Position numbers and translations under genes: made by a program
NCBI RefSeq assembly: GCF_018320785.1
Contig: NC_054877.1
Span: 22,798,329 to 22,862,328, forward strand
Length of the DNA stretch: 64,000 nucleotides
Direction of reading: 5' to 3'
Source: Cheilinus undulatus
Taxonomy: Eukaryota > Chordata > Actinopteri > Labriformes > Labridae
Notes under the pieces: generated by a model
What the model saw: only the letters and a program-made list of their open reading frames with translations
What the model was told of the DNA's origin: nothing
The model's database searches: none
In this document: positions 1 through 12,845 of the stretch, in pieces
Position numbering within the stretch: the stretch's first letter is position 1
Layout: each line of letters begins with the position of its first letter

Positions 1-725
1 TCCTTCCCCTGCTTTGTGAGCATCAATAATTATTTTTCTCAAGTCTAAACAGATGTCTTTTGTTTTTGCCATGAAACTTTCTCAACTGACAGCTCAAACC
101 CTTACTTAATTATTTAACTGTGTGTAAACTGGGAGACAAAACTTTTTTTACTTGATTTTACAAGCTTTGAGTACTAAATAGTTAAAGCACATCATTGCAC
201 TACAGTAGTTTGTGCTTTGGCTCAACAAAAAGGTCAGTTTTAAAGGAGAGTAATGGGAACCTCTTATGTCAGGGATATGCTGCATTCATGGACTATACCC
301 TGTGGGACAAGCCAGACTCTGTTGACGCATTAAAACTCGATCATTCTGTTTCTGTTACATTATATGTGCAGCGTGAGCCAAGTTCACCATGCCAGCAGCC
401 TAATCAGTGAAAACCTAATTAAAAATCAAGGTTTCCCAATTTTTACGTAAAAAGGCGTTTGATAAGAAACCACGTTATCTAAAATGCTCCGATATCGGAG
501 CCTCCATACAGCACATGAATGCACACGTACAGTAATAGATGACAGGAAATGAAATTTAAAAAATAAGAAAATCAACAATAATATTTTTTAAAATCACTTT
601 ATGGGGCGTAGACGGGGAAGTCGTGGCTCTGCATGGGATAATTTTTAGTTCATGATAACTTTTTAACTGTTGTGAAGGATTGTTTGGTCACGTGACTAAA
701 GGTCAAAAGTTTCGCGGGAACCAAA
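1..725. other. Intergenic DNA and wrnip1 upstream region
   Basis: AT-rich DNA with no supported gene. The last 40 bases before the wrnip1 start hold promoter-like motifs, listed separately. The first 130 bases vaguely resemble fish Tc1-type transposon sequence, but too weakly to call. Confidence 0.5.
687..720 (+). promoter_or_regulatory. wrnip1 proximal promoter: palindromic CACGTG box and E2F-like site
   Basis: GTCACGTGAC at 687-696 is a perfect 10-bp palindrome, of the kind bound by USF and TFE/MITF bHLH-Zip factors. TTTCGCGGGAA at 710-720 matches the E2F consensus and ends 5 bases before the ATG. The close spacing suggests an initiation region with a very short 5' leader and control linked to the cell cycle. 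The motifs are seen; binding is inferred. Confidence 0.55.
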
Positions 726-3700
726 ATGGCGAACGAGATGACATCCACAGCACCGGGTTCTGTACAGTGTCCGGTTTGTTTTCAAGACTTCACGCCCTCT
801 ACGATTAATGGACACCTCGACGTGTGCTTGTTGAACACTGTGGCGGACAGCGGTCCGTCAACAACTGACGGGACCGAACCTCCCATAAAGAAATCTCGCA
901 TTAGTGCCGAGGCTGCTTCCCCTAGCACCAGTGTCAACAGACCAACGGTCAGCTCACCTTCCTCCTCCTCGTCCAGGTCGGGTACAACGTCATCTTCTGT
1001 ATTTTCTCTGTTTCAGGGCAATAAGAGTAAAACTCCGACTCAGAGTGAACGTATTGGTGCACTGGCAGGTAAACAAACTGCTAACAAGGGACTTAAACGT
1101 ACTTTGCTGAGGGACTCCGAGCCTGGACCTGCCGGTTCAGATAACGGCCAACTCCCGGGATCAAACGGGCCAGCAATGAAAATTTCAAGTAGTATCCCTC
1201 CGCGGAGCCTGCTAACCATGGATAAACCGCTGGCAGACACGCTGAGACCAAACACGCTGGAGGAGTACTTCGGCCAGAGCAAAGTAGTAGGCCAGGAAAC
1301 ACTCCTCCGTTCACTTCTGGACTCCCAGGAAATACCATCATTGATCCTGTGGGGACCACCAGGTTGCGGAAAGGTAAGGCTGATAGTAGCTTCTTATGCG
1401 TTTAATCATAACACATTTCCTTTTGCAAGTACTTTAAAAAATATTTTTATTTAGAATTTTTGTCCTTGAGGTATTACGATTAGAAAAGGTTTATGCTGGT
1501 TCTATTTAGGTTTGGAATTGTAAAATAGGAATATAATATCTCAACAATTGTTTAATGTAAATTATCAAAGCAGATTTGATTGGTGACAAAAGAGGCATAT
1601 ATTTGACCCCATAACAATAGGAAACATTAGATAATATGCAGAAGAATATGTCAGACATCAAGTCTCTAGTTTAGCTTTATAAACCTGCATTCTGTTGAAC
1701 TTAATAGAGAGAGACACATCTTTTATAGCACAGTTAAATAGTAAGATATCATGTCTCTGGCTGTAAGGATTGACCTCACCAGTGTTGTTTATCACACCTG
1801 AATACAGCATGTTAATGACTCCTTAGGCATACCTAGCTTCGAAGATGGATTGTCTTTCAGCAGCTTGTCATACCTAGACTTTATCGACATGCTTCAGTAA
1901 CAATCTAACTCTTTATCTCCCCCTGTCAGTTGTCTTGAAGCATTAAGCTTTCCAATTGAAGGGTTATTTTTAGAGCCTGTTATAAGGATTTACAGTGAGG
2001 ATGTGATTTGTAAAGGTCTCAGGGTTGTTTCATTAGTTATCATTGAGGTATTGCATACGTTTTATTCAGATTCTGATATTTCAGTGATTGCTATGGTGCT
2101 GTCTAATTGTCTTTCAGACCACTCTGGCTCACATTATTGCCAGCACCAGCAAAAAGAAGGGGACGGCCCGTTTTATGAGTCTTTCTGCCACCAGTGCGTC
2201 TGTCAGTGATGTTAGAGAGGTGATCAAGCAGGCCCAGAATGAGCTGCGACTGTGCAAGAGGAAGACCATCCTGTTCATTGATGAAATTCACCGCTTCAAC
2301 AAATCCCAACAGGTAGAGTATTCATCCAGAGAGGAACGTTCTGATCAGTGTTTGTATTGCCAACTGTAACCAGGGCATTTTTTCAAATAACTACTGGGGA
2401 AAAACCCTAATACTGGTGACTGGTGGTTTAAAGGTGCAGTGTGTAATATTTAGCCTATTAGCATTTAGCAAAACAAGCTTGATTAAAATGAAACATAACA
2501 TTTATAAGTAGATTGATCTAAATTAGTGTTGACATCTGATAACACATTTTTTAAATTTATGTTTTAAATTAACTCAGAATAAGCCTTTTATTCATACATA
2601 GGGAGGGTCCCCTCCAAGGAAGCTGCCATCTTGGATTTTTGCATTTTGCCTGTTTCTATGGCACCATAGAAGGAACCAAATAACAGTTAAGCATGGATTG
2701 ATTTTTAAACTTTACTGGTTCCCACAGTTATCACCAAAGAAATGATCATCACACTCCAGAATTGACTGTTATATGTTGATAGTCCCAATTTTACACACTG
2801 CTCCTTTAAGTTTTATATATGGAGTTTGTATGTCTACCAAATATATATGTATTAGATTGGAAAATTAATAGCTCTCCATCAGGAAAATAAACATATTTGC
2901 TTCATTCACTGGTAACATGAATCATGAGCACAGTTTCTTTATCATTTTAACTTTTTCAGACAATGTCTGAGCTAAGGTTTACCCTGTTTTTCTCAGGTTC
3001 TGCTTGCTCTGGCTCTGCTTGTTTCATTCAGTAACTTTATTATAAATGAAATGGCTTTTATAATCTCCTTAAGTGAGGAGGTTCCTTCAGGTTTTTAATT
3101 CGGTAAGCTTGCATTCAAAAATAGTAGTTTTCCTAATAGCTCAATCAACACATGATACACATGAACTCATGATAGCTGAATGAAGGAATATTTTTAAACA
3201 TTTTAATAGAAGTCAAATATTGTACAAATACTCACCCTGGAAATCCTGCCATTTCAGTGATGGTCAATGTTTGCTCCCATGTTTACTTTTTCACTCCAGT
3301 TTCTCCTCTATGTGTAACTGGCTCTGCAGGACACCTTCCTTCCTCATGTGGAGTGTGGGACCGTTATTCTGATCGGGGCAACCACAGAAAATCCATCTTT
3401 CCAGGTAAATTCTGCCTTGTTGAGCAGGTGCAGGGTTCTAGTCCTGGAGAGACTCTCTGTGGAGGCAATGGGTTCGATTCTGAACAGGGCTGTCGATATA
3501 CTGGGCATCAGAGTACCGGAACGAGAAACTGAGGATCTAGACCAATCAGATGAACATGGGTAAGTTCTCCCCCAGCCTTCAGTATCACTTTAAATTCAAG
3601 AGTTAGGCCTGTTCTCTCCTTCTGTTTTTGGCTTTCTGGGTTGACTCAGATAACACATGGGAGGAGTGCGCAGGTCATTGTTGGAGCCCCAGCAATCCTT

Positions 3701-6700
3701 TTAGCTCTGGTCTGGTCCGACATGTTGACAGAGAAGAATTTACTCATGATTTGTCGACGATGAGACAGCTGTGAGTGCTGGCTGCTGAGGGTATGTGATT
3801 ATGAACCACAGAAAAATAATAAAACACTTTGTCAGATGTATTGTTTGTGAAGCTCTGATAGCTGGGCCTGTGACACATGGAGAGATTAAAGGGTTAGACA
3901 GCGAACATGAGGCTCAAACCAGAATGAAGCTGGTTCACTTTTAGCCAGGATAAATCATCATGGTAACCTATGCAACACAGCTTTCCTATTAAAGGGTGGG
4001 TTCATATCAGGGGAGCAGATCAAAACATGTGAACAGCACATCTTTCTTAAAAGGCGATAAATTAAAGAACTGCACTTACAAAAACAGGGGATGTTATTTT
4101 TGGGATTATTTTCTTGTTAATTGTTTCAGAGGAGTTCAATTTACTGACGAAATCTTCATCATTTAATGGGCTAGAGTTGTAGAAATGTCATTCAGCTCAA
4201 AATTAAATTAATTATTAGGTGATGATTAGACACACTTAACCATGTCATTTTACAGAGCAGTATAGTCATTTCATTTTCATTTAGAATTTTAATCTTACAC
4301 ATAAAGTGCAGTGTAATATTTATTGTTCTGAATATGACTTTTCAACAAAAATTGCACTCAGTAGGTTGTATTTACTCAGCAAAAAACTAGTTTTACGTTT
4401 CATTGATGAATTTCTCATTATGATGGAGAAAAGCTGTTAGTAGTGGCTCTACAGGTTAGTGTTGCAGACGCTTTTAACTAGGGATTTGATGGTATGGAAA
4501 AATTTTGGTTCGATTTGTACCTCGGTTTTAAAGTCACGGTTCAGTACATTTTCTGTACGGTATTTAAAACGAATAAATAACATTTTTTTGATGTTATTAG
4601 ATTGTATTGAAATAAACAGGCAGAGTAAATTACATTAAAATTATGAATAATGCTGCAACCTCCTTCCAAAAGGTCTTCAATGAATACAAATATTAATAAA
4701 TAAATACATTTTTGAATTACTAGGTTATTTTGATTTATATATTGATATATTATATGCCCATTCTTTAAATGCTAAAATTTCCCAGCCAACTTGAACACAT
4801 CATCAAACAACCGTAAGTTAGCTTGTTAAGTATGCTAAGTAACGTCTATCCCGCTGATTTCAACACAGACTTCAACACTGGATTACTTTTTCAACCAGTG
4901 GGACCTACTACAAAGTTTGTAGAACTTTTCACAGCTCATCTTGGCGGATAAAGAGGTTAGAGCTGTGTGAAATCTGAGCATAGCTTTACCTTTGAAGCAG
5001 CTGCAGACATGATGGAGTCTCCTCTCCCCCTCCTCAGAGGCTGACAGTTGAAGATACCACATTTAAAATTCATTTGGTTCACAAAACCAGAGCACCATTG
5101 GAATAATAAAAGGATCTTAAATCATGGGAAAGTCATAACTGGCTGGTGAGACGTTTTGTTGTTCCTCCTTGTTACACTCATTTTTTTGTTTGAGTTGTGC
5201 CTTTTCAAATGCTTTGATTGATCTGCTGGAGCGGCACACCTGATGAATATTGTCAGCGCTACTGTGGTCGTCTTTGTCCACTGTTGTATTTTACTGGGAA
5301 AAAAAGTGTTCTTAAATATCCAAACTTCATTTCAGAATTATGTTGTTAATCCCAAATAATCTCCCCTCTTGTCACATTTTGAAATTCGACTTTTATGTTT
5401 TGATGTTATTTAGAAGATGCTTTTGTACAAAGCGACATACATATGAGCGAAAGGACAACACAAGCAAAGATCTAGAAAAGGGGAAACAAAATCAGTAAAT
5501 GTGAAAAAGTGCTCAAAGTCTTTAAAGCACTTTGGTAACTGACTTGCTTTTATTTTGAAAGAAAAAAAAAGTAACATTATGTTGATCAAAGGTTATGACG
5601 TAAACTTCACAGTGGAAAAATGAACCTTTTATGGACTATTCAAGGATCGAATCAAATTGAATTGGATCAGATCGAATTGAATTGGGACCCTGTTAATTGG
5701 AATCAAATTGATTCAGGCAAACAGTGACGATACCCAGCCTTACCACTGAGCTGTTTGTGAGGTTTTTAAACTGAAAATAGACAATAAAAAGCAGTGGTGT
5801 ACTTATCTTACTTTATTGTGGCTCCAGGGAGATGTTGCAGTGGCTTAACAAGTGAAAGGGACAATAAAGCATGCGATTGACCATGATTAAAAATAAAAAT
5901 GAATGTACTAATGCTGGACCTTAAAGCTGTTTGACCAACTTTGAGATTAATCAGTTGGCTGTTTGTGATGCTCTATTTTGTTATATAGTTACTGGTGTTT
6001 TAATAATTTTGTCCACACGTGTATTATCAGTAAGGAGGATAGGGAAAGGAACAAACTTTGCAATAGTCTGTTAGACTGTGTAATTCTTACTTCTAACTAC
6101 AAACCTGTAGAATGAAGACTTCGTTGTTTGAAGGATGTTTGGGAAGACACCTATTATATTGCAAGTTTTATGAGCTGTTGTCATGCCTGCACAAAGGAAC
6201 ACTTCAGGTAAAAATATACCAATACAAGCAAATTCTTAATTTAAACTTTAAACCCAGCCTGCCCCCCAACTAAAATTTCTTTATGAAGTTGTAATGTGCT
6301 GATATCTGCTTGCTAGAATGAACTTAACCATTCATTTGTTGATAGTGTAAATATATTCAATCACACATAGCATTAATATAATAATAAAAACAGTGTGAAA
6401 ACAGCTTAATGTACCCTCTCCTACATTTTTGATGTTTTTGTGTACATTTGCTCCTCTTGGAGGGAGTTCTAATGGACAATTGCCAGAACAGACCAGACAC
6501 TGAGATAGTGCTAAAATAAAGGAAGGCATAAAGAATTTTGATGATGCTTCCTGCGTTATACCTGTGCTGAGCTGTTCATGGGTCTACTTTGATCACCTCT
6601 AGAGGTGCTTGAGGCTTTTGAGGAGCTAAGAGTGGCACCCCCCTTACCTACAAAGGGTTTGTCAACATTTGAGACCAAGACCAAGGAAGTCTTTGGCAAG

Positions 6701-9700
6701 GAAGTGTGATGTCTCCGATGTCCTAGGTGGATGTCTTGTAACAATTTTCTGAGTTTGCAGGCAGCCATGAATTCACGAAATAACATAATCTCAGTCTTGT
6801 TGAAGTGGTAGAAATACTAAATATCAGTAGCTGTGATAGAATAAGCATTATCATCATTGTCAGAACTTTAATAGGAGTATAGACATTGTTTAGGTATCTT
6901 TTGTGTTTTTGTTGTTCTCAGGCCAAAGATCTTCATTGAACAAAAAGCCCTGGACACTATAGCTTTTCTTTGTGATGGGGACGCCAGAGTCGGACTCAAT
7001 TGTCTGCAACTGGCTGTTCAGGCTCAGGTGAACTCGGCCCGATACGTCTCATCAGAACAGGGTGGTTCTCAGAAAATACTGGTGAAGGAGGAGCACATCA
7101 AGGAAGCTCTTCAGAGGTCCCACATTCTCTATGACAAAGCTGGTAAGCCCAGATGTTTTTGTCAAACAAAGTGATGTCTTTTCCAATGATAGGTCTACCT
7201 AGATTAAATAAAACAACCAGTTACTTCTACTTGTTGTAAAGCAATAACACTTGGTAGACTTAGAAATTGTTACTAATGTTGGCTAAAATAAAAAAAAAAC
7301 TTAGGTGAGAAAATCAGTTCCAGGACAGCTTTTGTCATTGTCATGTTATGAAACAGCATAACCCAATCAGTTCTTTTGGTTTACGCATTAAGTGTCTGCC
7401 CTTTGGAACAGGGTTCATCCAAACAAAATGCTTTTTTTCTTCTTTTACAAGAAAAGGAGTGACTTTTTATCAAGGAAGTCTGATATCTTCAAAATAAATT
7501 TAACTTTGAAATTTTTAGTTTAGATTTCAGGCAAGATATGTGCTCAAGATTGTTCAGATACACCAGTGAAGAAGGATGTCTTACAGTTGTCATACAGAGC
7601 ATTTCAGAAGGTTCTCATCTGTATTACAGTGTATTATCATGTATTATTTATTGCAGTATTCTTTTTATGATTATTAAAATAATCCCAGCATTCTCATTAA
7701 AACATCCTCTGTCAATACCTTTATTTAAATGGAATCTAAATTACTCCTGGCTTAACTATCATATCCTATTACTTCCCAGAGACTGGGATCACTATGATGT
7801 CATGAGGCTTTACATGAAATGCATTGTATAAGATTTATAAGGGGTCAAAACCTGAGCAATGCATGTAATCAGGGTGTGTTTATAGGATTGTCCATGGTTG
7901 CGTGTGGATGACATGTGCTTGCTTTGTTTGTGCAAAACACATCGGAGCACTTCAGTGCAAACGTAGGTAGAGCCACAGTGTCATCCCCAAATGAAAATTC
8001 ATAAATCAATGTATGTATTTTTTCCACTCAGTGCAATATCTACATCTACTGTGGTTGCCGCCCTACCTCTCTCCCTGAGTATCCATAGATAACTCACTCT
8101 CACTCTTTCATCCTAGCTAATTCTTAAAGAGTCTTTCATGCCATCCTGTTATGTAACACATCAGCTGTCCTAAAAGACCGAGATTTACTGTCCCCCTTAA
8201 CAGGGTGATGAAACAGTCCCCAGCTTGACCAGCTGCTTTAATGGATACACTATTCCTCCTTTAGTCATAGCTTTTGAAAAACTTACCATAATTGATTTCC
8301 GTGTCTTTAAAACAATTTTTGTGAAAGTTTCAGACTGATCATTTAAATCTCTTAATGCATCTGCTTTTCATCCACATGTGTTGTTTGTAACTCTTCAGGT
8401 GAAGAGCATTATAACTGCATCTCAGCATTGCACAAGTCCTTGAGAGGCTCCCATGAGAATGCATCTCTCTACTGGCTGGGCCGCATGCTGGAGGGGGGTG
8501 AGGATCCTCTCTATGTGGCTCGCAGACTGGTCCGCTTTGCTAGCGAGGATATTGGTAAGCAGCATTATAAATGATATCTTCTGGCCCTCTTAACTACATA
8601 AGGATAAGACAGTGTGTAGTTGTCAATTTGTAAAGATGTTAAAATGTTGCTAACATCTCTTGGCCTCACCACTATAGTGGCCATTGATGTTTGGATGACA
8701 TTTTACAGACATGTGCTTCATTTTAGTCATCACCTCTGGGACAAAGGGTCTCCAAAGCAGCTTTTAAAACTTGTTTGATTTTTAAGTCAAATTTGATCTT
8801 ACTTTACTATGCAGACAGGAATGGAATTTAGTTTTGTGTGTTTTAAGGTGCATCTGAGTTATTTTTGCTCTTATTTTAGACTTTTGTGGGAATGTAAGGA
8901 TATAGTTTCTTATTTACAATACAAACTATTCTGGCATAAAAGATTCTATTATCACAGTCAGTAGAAATTATAGTGATCATTGTATTGTAGTGAGATGAAA
9001 AGAATCACTTCTTTAAAAGCCTTTTTAGCCTCAAGCCTTTGTTTATTTTAGACTGTATGGTGTTTTTTTAACTTGTTCCCAACTTTTTCCTTTGAGCACA
9101 GTGTGGGGCTACTGGCTGCTTCAGCTGTTTTGTTACCGGGGGGAAAGTAAAACAGCAAAAATACACCCAGAAAATTAAAAGAAAAGATTTTGAGCAAAAA
9201 CCAGATGATTTAATACAATGTGACCAAAAAGTCTGTCTTTTGTTTCATCATGCATCCCTCAGGTTTGGCTGATCCTGCTGCTCTTCCTCAGGCTGTGTCT
9301 GCCTTTCAAGCCTGTCACTTTATTGGCATGCCTGAATGTGAGGTAAGCCTGACATGATCATGGTCTTTTAGTCTTAAGTCATGACAAAACATCCTATTTT
9401 TCAGATATTTGAGCAAGAATGTATATGCACCTCTTTGTCATTTTCTTCTTCCACTGCTCATCAGGTGATCTTGGCTCAGTGTGTAGTTTATATGGCACGA
9501 GCACCTAAGTCCGTGGATGTCTACAAGGCCTATGCTAACGTGAAGTCCTGTTTGAGGAATCACAAAGGTCCCCTACCTCCCGTCCCTCTGCATCTCCGCA
9601 ACGCCCCCACCAGGCTGATGAAACAGCTGGGCTATGCTAAAGGCTACAAATACAACCCAGCCTTCAGTGGCACTGTGGAGCAGGAGTACTTACCAGAGGA

Positions 9701-9746
9701 GCTACGGGATGTAGACTTCTTTACGTGGACACCCTCAGGCCCCTGA
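726..9746 (+). CDS. wrnip1: WRNIP1, Werner helicase-interacting AAA+ ATPase
   Basis: Seven coding exons: 726-1373, 2118-2312, 3330-3559, 6922-7142, 8399-8554, 9263-9342 and 9465-9746. All junctions are in phase and give about 603 residues; human WRNIP1 has about 665. The N-terminus has a UBZ zinc finger ([19 protein letters not shown], residues about 14-32, then C), which in the family binds ubiquitin. A Ser/Thr-rich linker follows. The clamp-loader-like AAA+ ATPase has Walker A GPPGCGKTT, split by the first intron, and Walker B LFIDEIH. The C-terminal part ends in [12 protein letters not shown], very like the vertebrate proteins. In other vertebrates WRNIP1 protects stalled replication forks and works with ubiquitinated PCNA. 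The ATG lies just after an E2F-like site and is the first in frame. The convergent elastase gene ends about 550 bases downstream. Confidence 0.95.
2432..2805. mobile_element. TTAA-flanked MITE in wrnip1 intron 2
   Basis: Terminal inverted repeats AGGTGCAGTGTGTAA and TTACACACTGCTCCT differ at one position. TTAA lies directly outside each end (2428-2431 and 2806-2809). TTAA target duplication is the habit of piggyBac and Kolobok transposases. No transposase is encoded, so this is a non-autonomous element of 374 bp. An internal block around 2600-2640 recurs near 63580-63620. Confidence 0.7.
4480..5742. repeat. Probable old hAT-like repeat region in wrnip1 intron 3
   Basis: The left part (4480-4570) has text like GGTTCGATTTGTACCTCGG, and the right part (5640-5742) ends GACGATACCCAGCC. 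Both look like ends of fish hAT-type elements. Around 5410-5445 is a block like the common fish motif 'gcttttatccaaagcgac'. No clear target duplication or transposase is visible, so whether this is one element or several is open. The rest of intron 3 (3560-6921) shows nothing I recognise. Confidence 0.35.
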
Positions 9747-9998
9747 GGGCGTGTGGCAATGACTGACAAAATAGTATAAGTCAAAACTGGGGCTGCTCAA
9801 TGAGAGCAGTCTTGTAAAATGACCAATAATGGGGATGAATGTAAGGCTTATGCTGCAGATCTGAGTTAATTTTATGGTCTTGTTGTGTTTTCTGCATTGA
9901 TTAACTGCTGAGGGAAAAGAAGGAATAACATCCATCAGGATCACCACTAACCATCATGTAACATTTAATGACTTGTTGATTTTTTTAATGAATATGTT

Positions 9999-10004
9999 AT
10001 TAAA
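9999..10004 (+). terminator. Candidate wrnip1 poly(A) signal ATTAAA
   Basis: ATTAAA about 250 bases after the stop codon, in AT-rich DNA. Another ATTAAA-like run lies near 10193. Which one is used cannot be told from sequence. Confidence 0.35.
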
Positions 10005-10275
10005 GTACTCAAACATATACAGTTATTTTTAGATCTATATTGGTTTAAACAGAATAGATAAACAAAACGTACAGTATGCACACAGTAAAGCTTTGTATTT
10101 CTAAAATACACCTTTCTATGTTGACCATGTTCAAAACATGTTTGTTTACCTTTGTTCTGTCCATGTAACGTTTTCCACTTTGCATAAACTTATTAAAATG
10201 TTTTTTTTTATGTTAAATTCTGTACATAATTTGATCAAATACAAGACAAATATAAAAGGATGTTTTATGATACAG

Positions 10276-10281
10276 TTTATT
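10276..10281 (-). terminator. Elastase gene poly(A) signal AATAAA
   Basis: AATAAA on the minus strand begins only 19 bases beyond the TAA stop. Very short 3' leaders are normal for vertebrate pancreatic protease genes, which supports the inferred tiny last exon. Confidence 0.65.
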
Positions 10282-10299
10282 GTTCTTTTGCTTCTTCTT

Positions 10300-11820
10300 T
10301 TATAGCAACTCCTTCAGTTTTTGACCATGGTCTGGGGGAAAAAACACAAGATTTGGTTATAACTTTCACAATAAATTTTGATTTTTTTAACTTTAAGGCA
10401 AGTGCCCTCACCTCACTGATCCAGGGGATGAAAGATGCCACACGGGTGAACATTGTTGGCCTCTTGGGAGTATTACAACCTCGTCCATCCACAAAACTTG
10501 TCACCCCTTCTACGTACCACTTACCATCTCTGCCCTTACAGTTCAGAGGCCCTCCAGAGTCCCCCTGAAGACAAAAGTAGATATTAGCTAGAGTGATGAA
10601 AATCTGTGGTGTTTGTTTAGCGAAAGTGTGTTAGTTGTTGTGTTGTTTCTCACATGGCATGCTGACTTGCTCTCTCCTCCTGCACAGACCATTGTTGTCT
10701 TTGCTGAGCTCCCCCACCAGTCGCTCTGACTGCAGGTGCTGTGATCCACTACAGGAAGAAGGGCCTGCTGCAGGGTAGTCGCCATAGGACCATTGGCTAC
10801 AGAAAAAAAAAACATGTCAAACAAGCATATGAAGATCTGATAGATCTCTACTGGTACCAGTGTCATGATTTTGGGTGTTCTTACAGTAGAGTCTACCCCA
10901 GCCAGTGACGTAGCAGGGCTGGTTGTGGACAAGAGTGGCACTGTGCTCAGGAAGGCAGGCTGTCTGAACCTTATCATTGATAACAGCACTTTTCTCCAGT
11001 TTAAGCAGGGCAATGTCATTCCTACAATGAAACATGGCAGTAATCAAGTTGTTCTCTAAGTTTAGTGAACAAAAAGCCATTTTTTTTTCCCACAGGTGAA
11101 GATGTATTCATTTTCTTTCATAAAAAGTGTATTTACTCAGCTGCAGCTCAGCAAAACCTCTCAGGGTATGCACCATTTCAAGGCCAGATAGATGTTGCTT
11201 TATTATCAAGAAAAAAACATGGCCTACCCACAAGAGACACAGTTGTCGTTCCACTTGGGATGAATGAACATTTCTGACACCATGATAAACTGTTCAGGCC
11301 CCTCGTCCTTTTTCATGTCATGCTCAGCAAGAACCACCCTGTATGTGTGGAACCTGGATTGCAAAATGTAAATATATGTATATTTTATATTGTGCATACA
11401 ATATAAAAGTAAAAATATGCAAAATTTTGTGATAAAAAACCGTGTGAATGTATTTTTCATCCTCACTCCTTTCATTAAAAAGTATGTCTTGGAGTTGTAG
11501 GAAATTAAATCTGCCCTCACGTGATACAGTGTGCAGCAGTCAAGACCCAGTCAGGAGCAATAAGTGTTCCTCCACAGGTGGGAAAGAAAGACTCCAAAGA
11601 AATCTGCCATGGCCAACTGTATGGATGGGCTTCTTCTCCGTTCACCACACGGCTGGTGTCAGGCTGGATACTGGGTTCACCACACCCAGATACTTCAACA
11701 GAGGCAAGAAAATGCATACGCTTTTTATATGTGTTATATACACAACATGTATCCATTTCTAGATGCCAGTAGTTACTTACCAGTTGTGACAGCCAGGAGA
11801 AGGACAAGTATCAGTTCCAT
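10300..11820 (-). CDS. ela3l: Pancreatic elastase, CELA3/ela3l-like chymotrypsin-family protease
   Basis: Seven minus-strand exons: 11781-11820, 11521-11692, 11228-11353, 10885-11021, 10654-10796, 10412-10564 and 10300-10311, all in phase, giving about 260 residues (family about 265-270). A short hydrophobic signal peptide ([14 protein letters not shown]) is followed by an activation peptide starting SGCGEP. The mature enzyme starts RVVNGEE, so trypsin would cut before VVNG. The catalytic triad is complete: TAAHC (His), NDIALLKL (Asp) and GDSGGP (Ser). Stretches such as GWGRLYSNGP, EALLPVVD-like [11 protein letters not shown] and GVTSF favour CELA3/ela3l over CELA2 or CTRC. The last exon codes only Glu-Leu-Leu-stop; this border is the least certain. 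The product should be secreted by the exocrine pancreas and digest protein. The start lies just downstream of a TATA-like box. Confidence 0.88.
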
Positions 11821-11858
11821 CTCTAATTCATCCAGAAGAGCTGGCCTTTCATGCAGAG

Positions 11859-11870
11859 CTATTTATGGGC
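11859..11870 (-). promoter_or_regulatory. TATA-like box of the elastase gene
   Basis: On the minus strand CCATAAATAGC lies about 40 bases before the ATG, the right place for a TATA box with a 5' leader of about 15-20 bases. A CAGCTG E-box followed by GAAAA sits about 55 bases further upstream and could be half of a PTF1-type pancreas site; that is inference. Confidence 0.5.
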
Positions 11871-12845
11871 AGCAGTCCAGATGATACCAGACACAGCCTG
11901 GGAGTTTTCTTCTTATTTTCCAGCTGGCAAGGCAAGCTGTGTTAAAAAAAAAGGCAGATAATCTGAATATTAGACTCTGTACAGTATGTGTAGAATACAG
12001 TTTTACAGCTTATGCTTTCTTAATAATTGCAACAATCACATAAACCAAAAGCTGTTTGAATACAAATGTTCCATTATTTTCAAAGCAGGTTTTCTTTTCT
12101 TTAAATTTCACAGGCATCAGAACTATATGCTCTGTTATTTTAAGACAAGAAGTTAGGTTTTATGAGGGATGTGGCAATGTGTCCCTAAACAGAAGTCATG
12201 AAGCCATAAAACATTTGCAGATTAAGGCCATTTGATGGTGCTCACCCAGTTTAACACGGCTCATGTACAGTTGTACATTATGGTTTCAAATATGTTCTAA
12301 GAAGGGTTGATTACAGAGCTGGAAACCTCAAAGCTCTATTTCTTAATAATGTAGGTTGTTGAAATGTTTTTACCTTTGATTTTTTTTTTAAATCCTGTTG
12401 AAGAATAAGGCTGTTTTCTCAGTTGTGGACTTAATAATTACATCCACAAAAAGTAAATCAAGTTATGAATTAATTGCTGAGGAATTTTACATTTTTCTCC
12501 AAATTGAACCATCACTTATGGAAATGTATGTGTACCCCTGAATCCACTTAGGCTTCTCATTCTTACATAATCTATCATAAATGAAGTTGTTTTAAATAGA
12601 TTCTAGATTTAGATTGAAAAATGTGAGGAACTGATACAAACTCTAAAACCCTGCTATTTCATTTGATCTTCTTGATTTGACTTGTTCATGGAGTCTTTGC
12701 TTTTGAATGAAATACGTTTAAAGATGTTCCTGAATGAAATTGTTAATGATATGTAGAAAGTGGCCAAATGTTCCACATTGTGGTTTACATTTTGTTTAGT
12801 GTCAAATGCTTATTAATTTATTTCAACAACTGTTATTTGCTTATC

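Noticed and set aside
1-130. Possible Tc1-type fragment at the left edge
   Set aside because: Only loose resemblance (for example 'ttttgtttttgccatg'), with no tip or transposase text in view.
9381-9464. Upstream extension of the last wrnip1 exon as coding
   Set aside because: The open frame runs into intron. The TCAG|GTGATC acceptor at 9464 joins in phase with the exon ending at 9342.
10588-11019. Single long minus-strand frame covering part of the elastase gene
   Set aside because: It joins intron to exon text. Splice sites inside it give the proper protease sequence.
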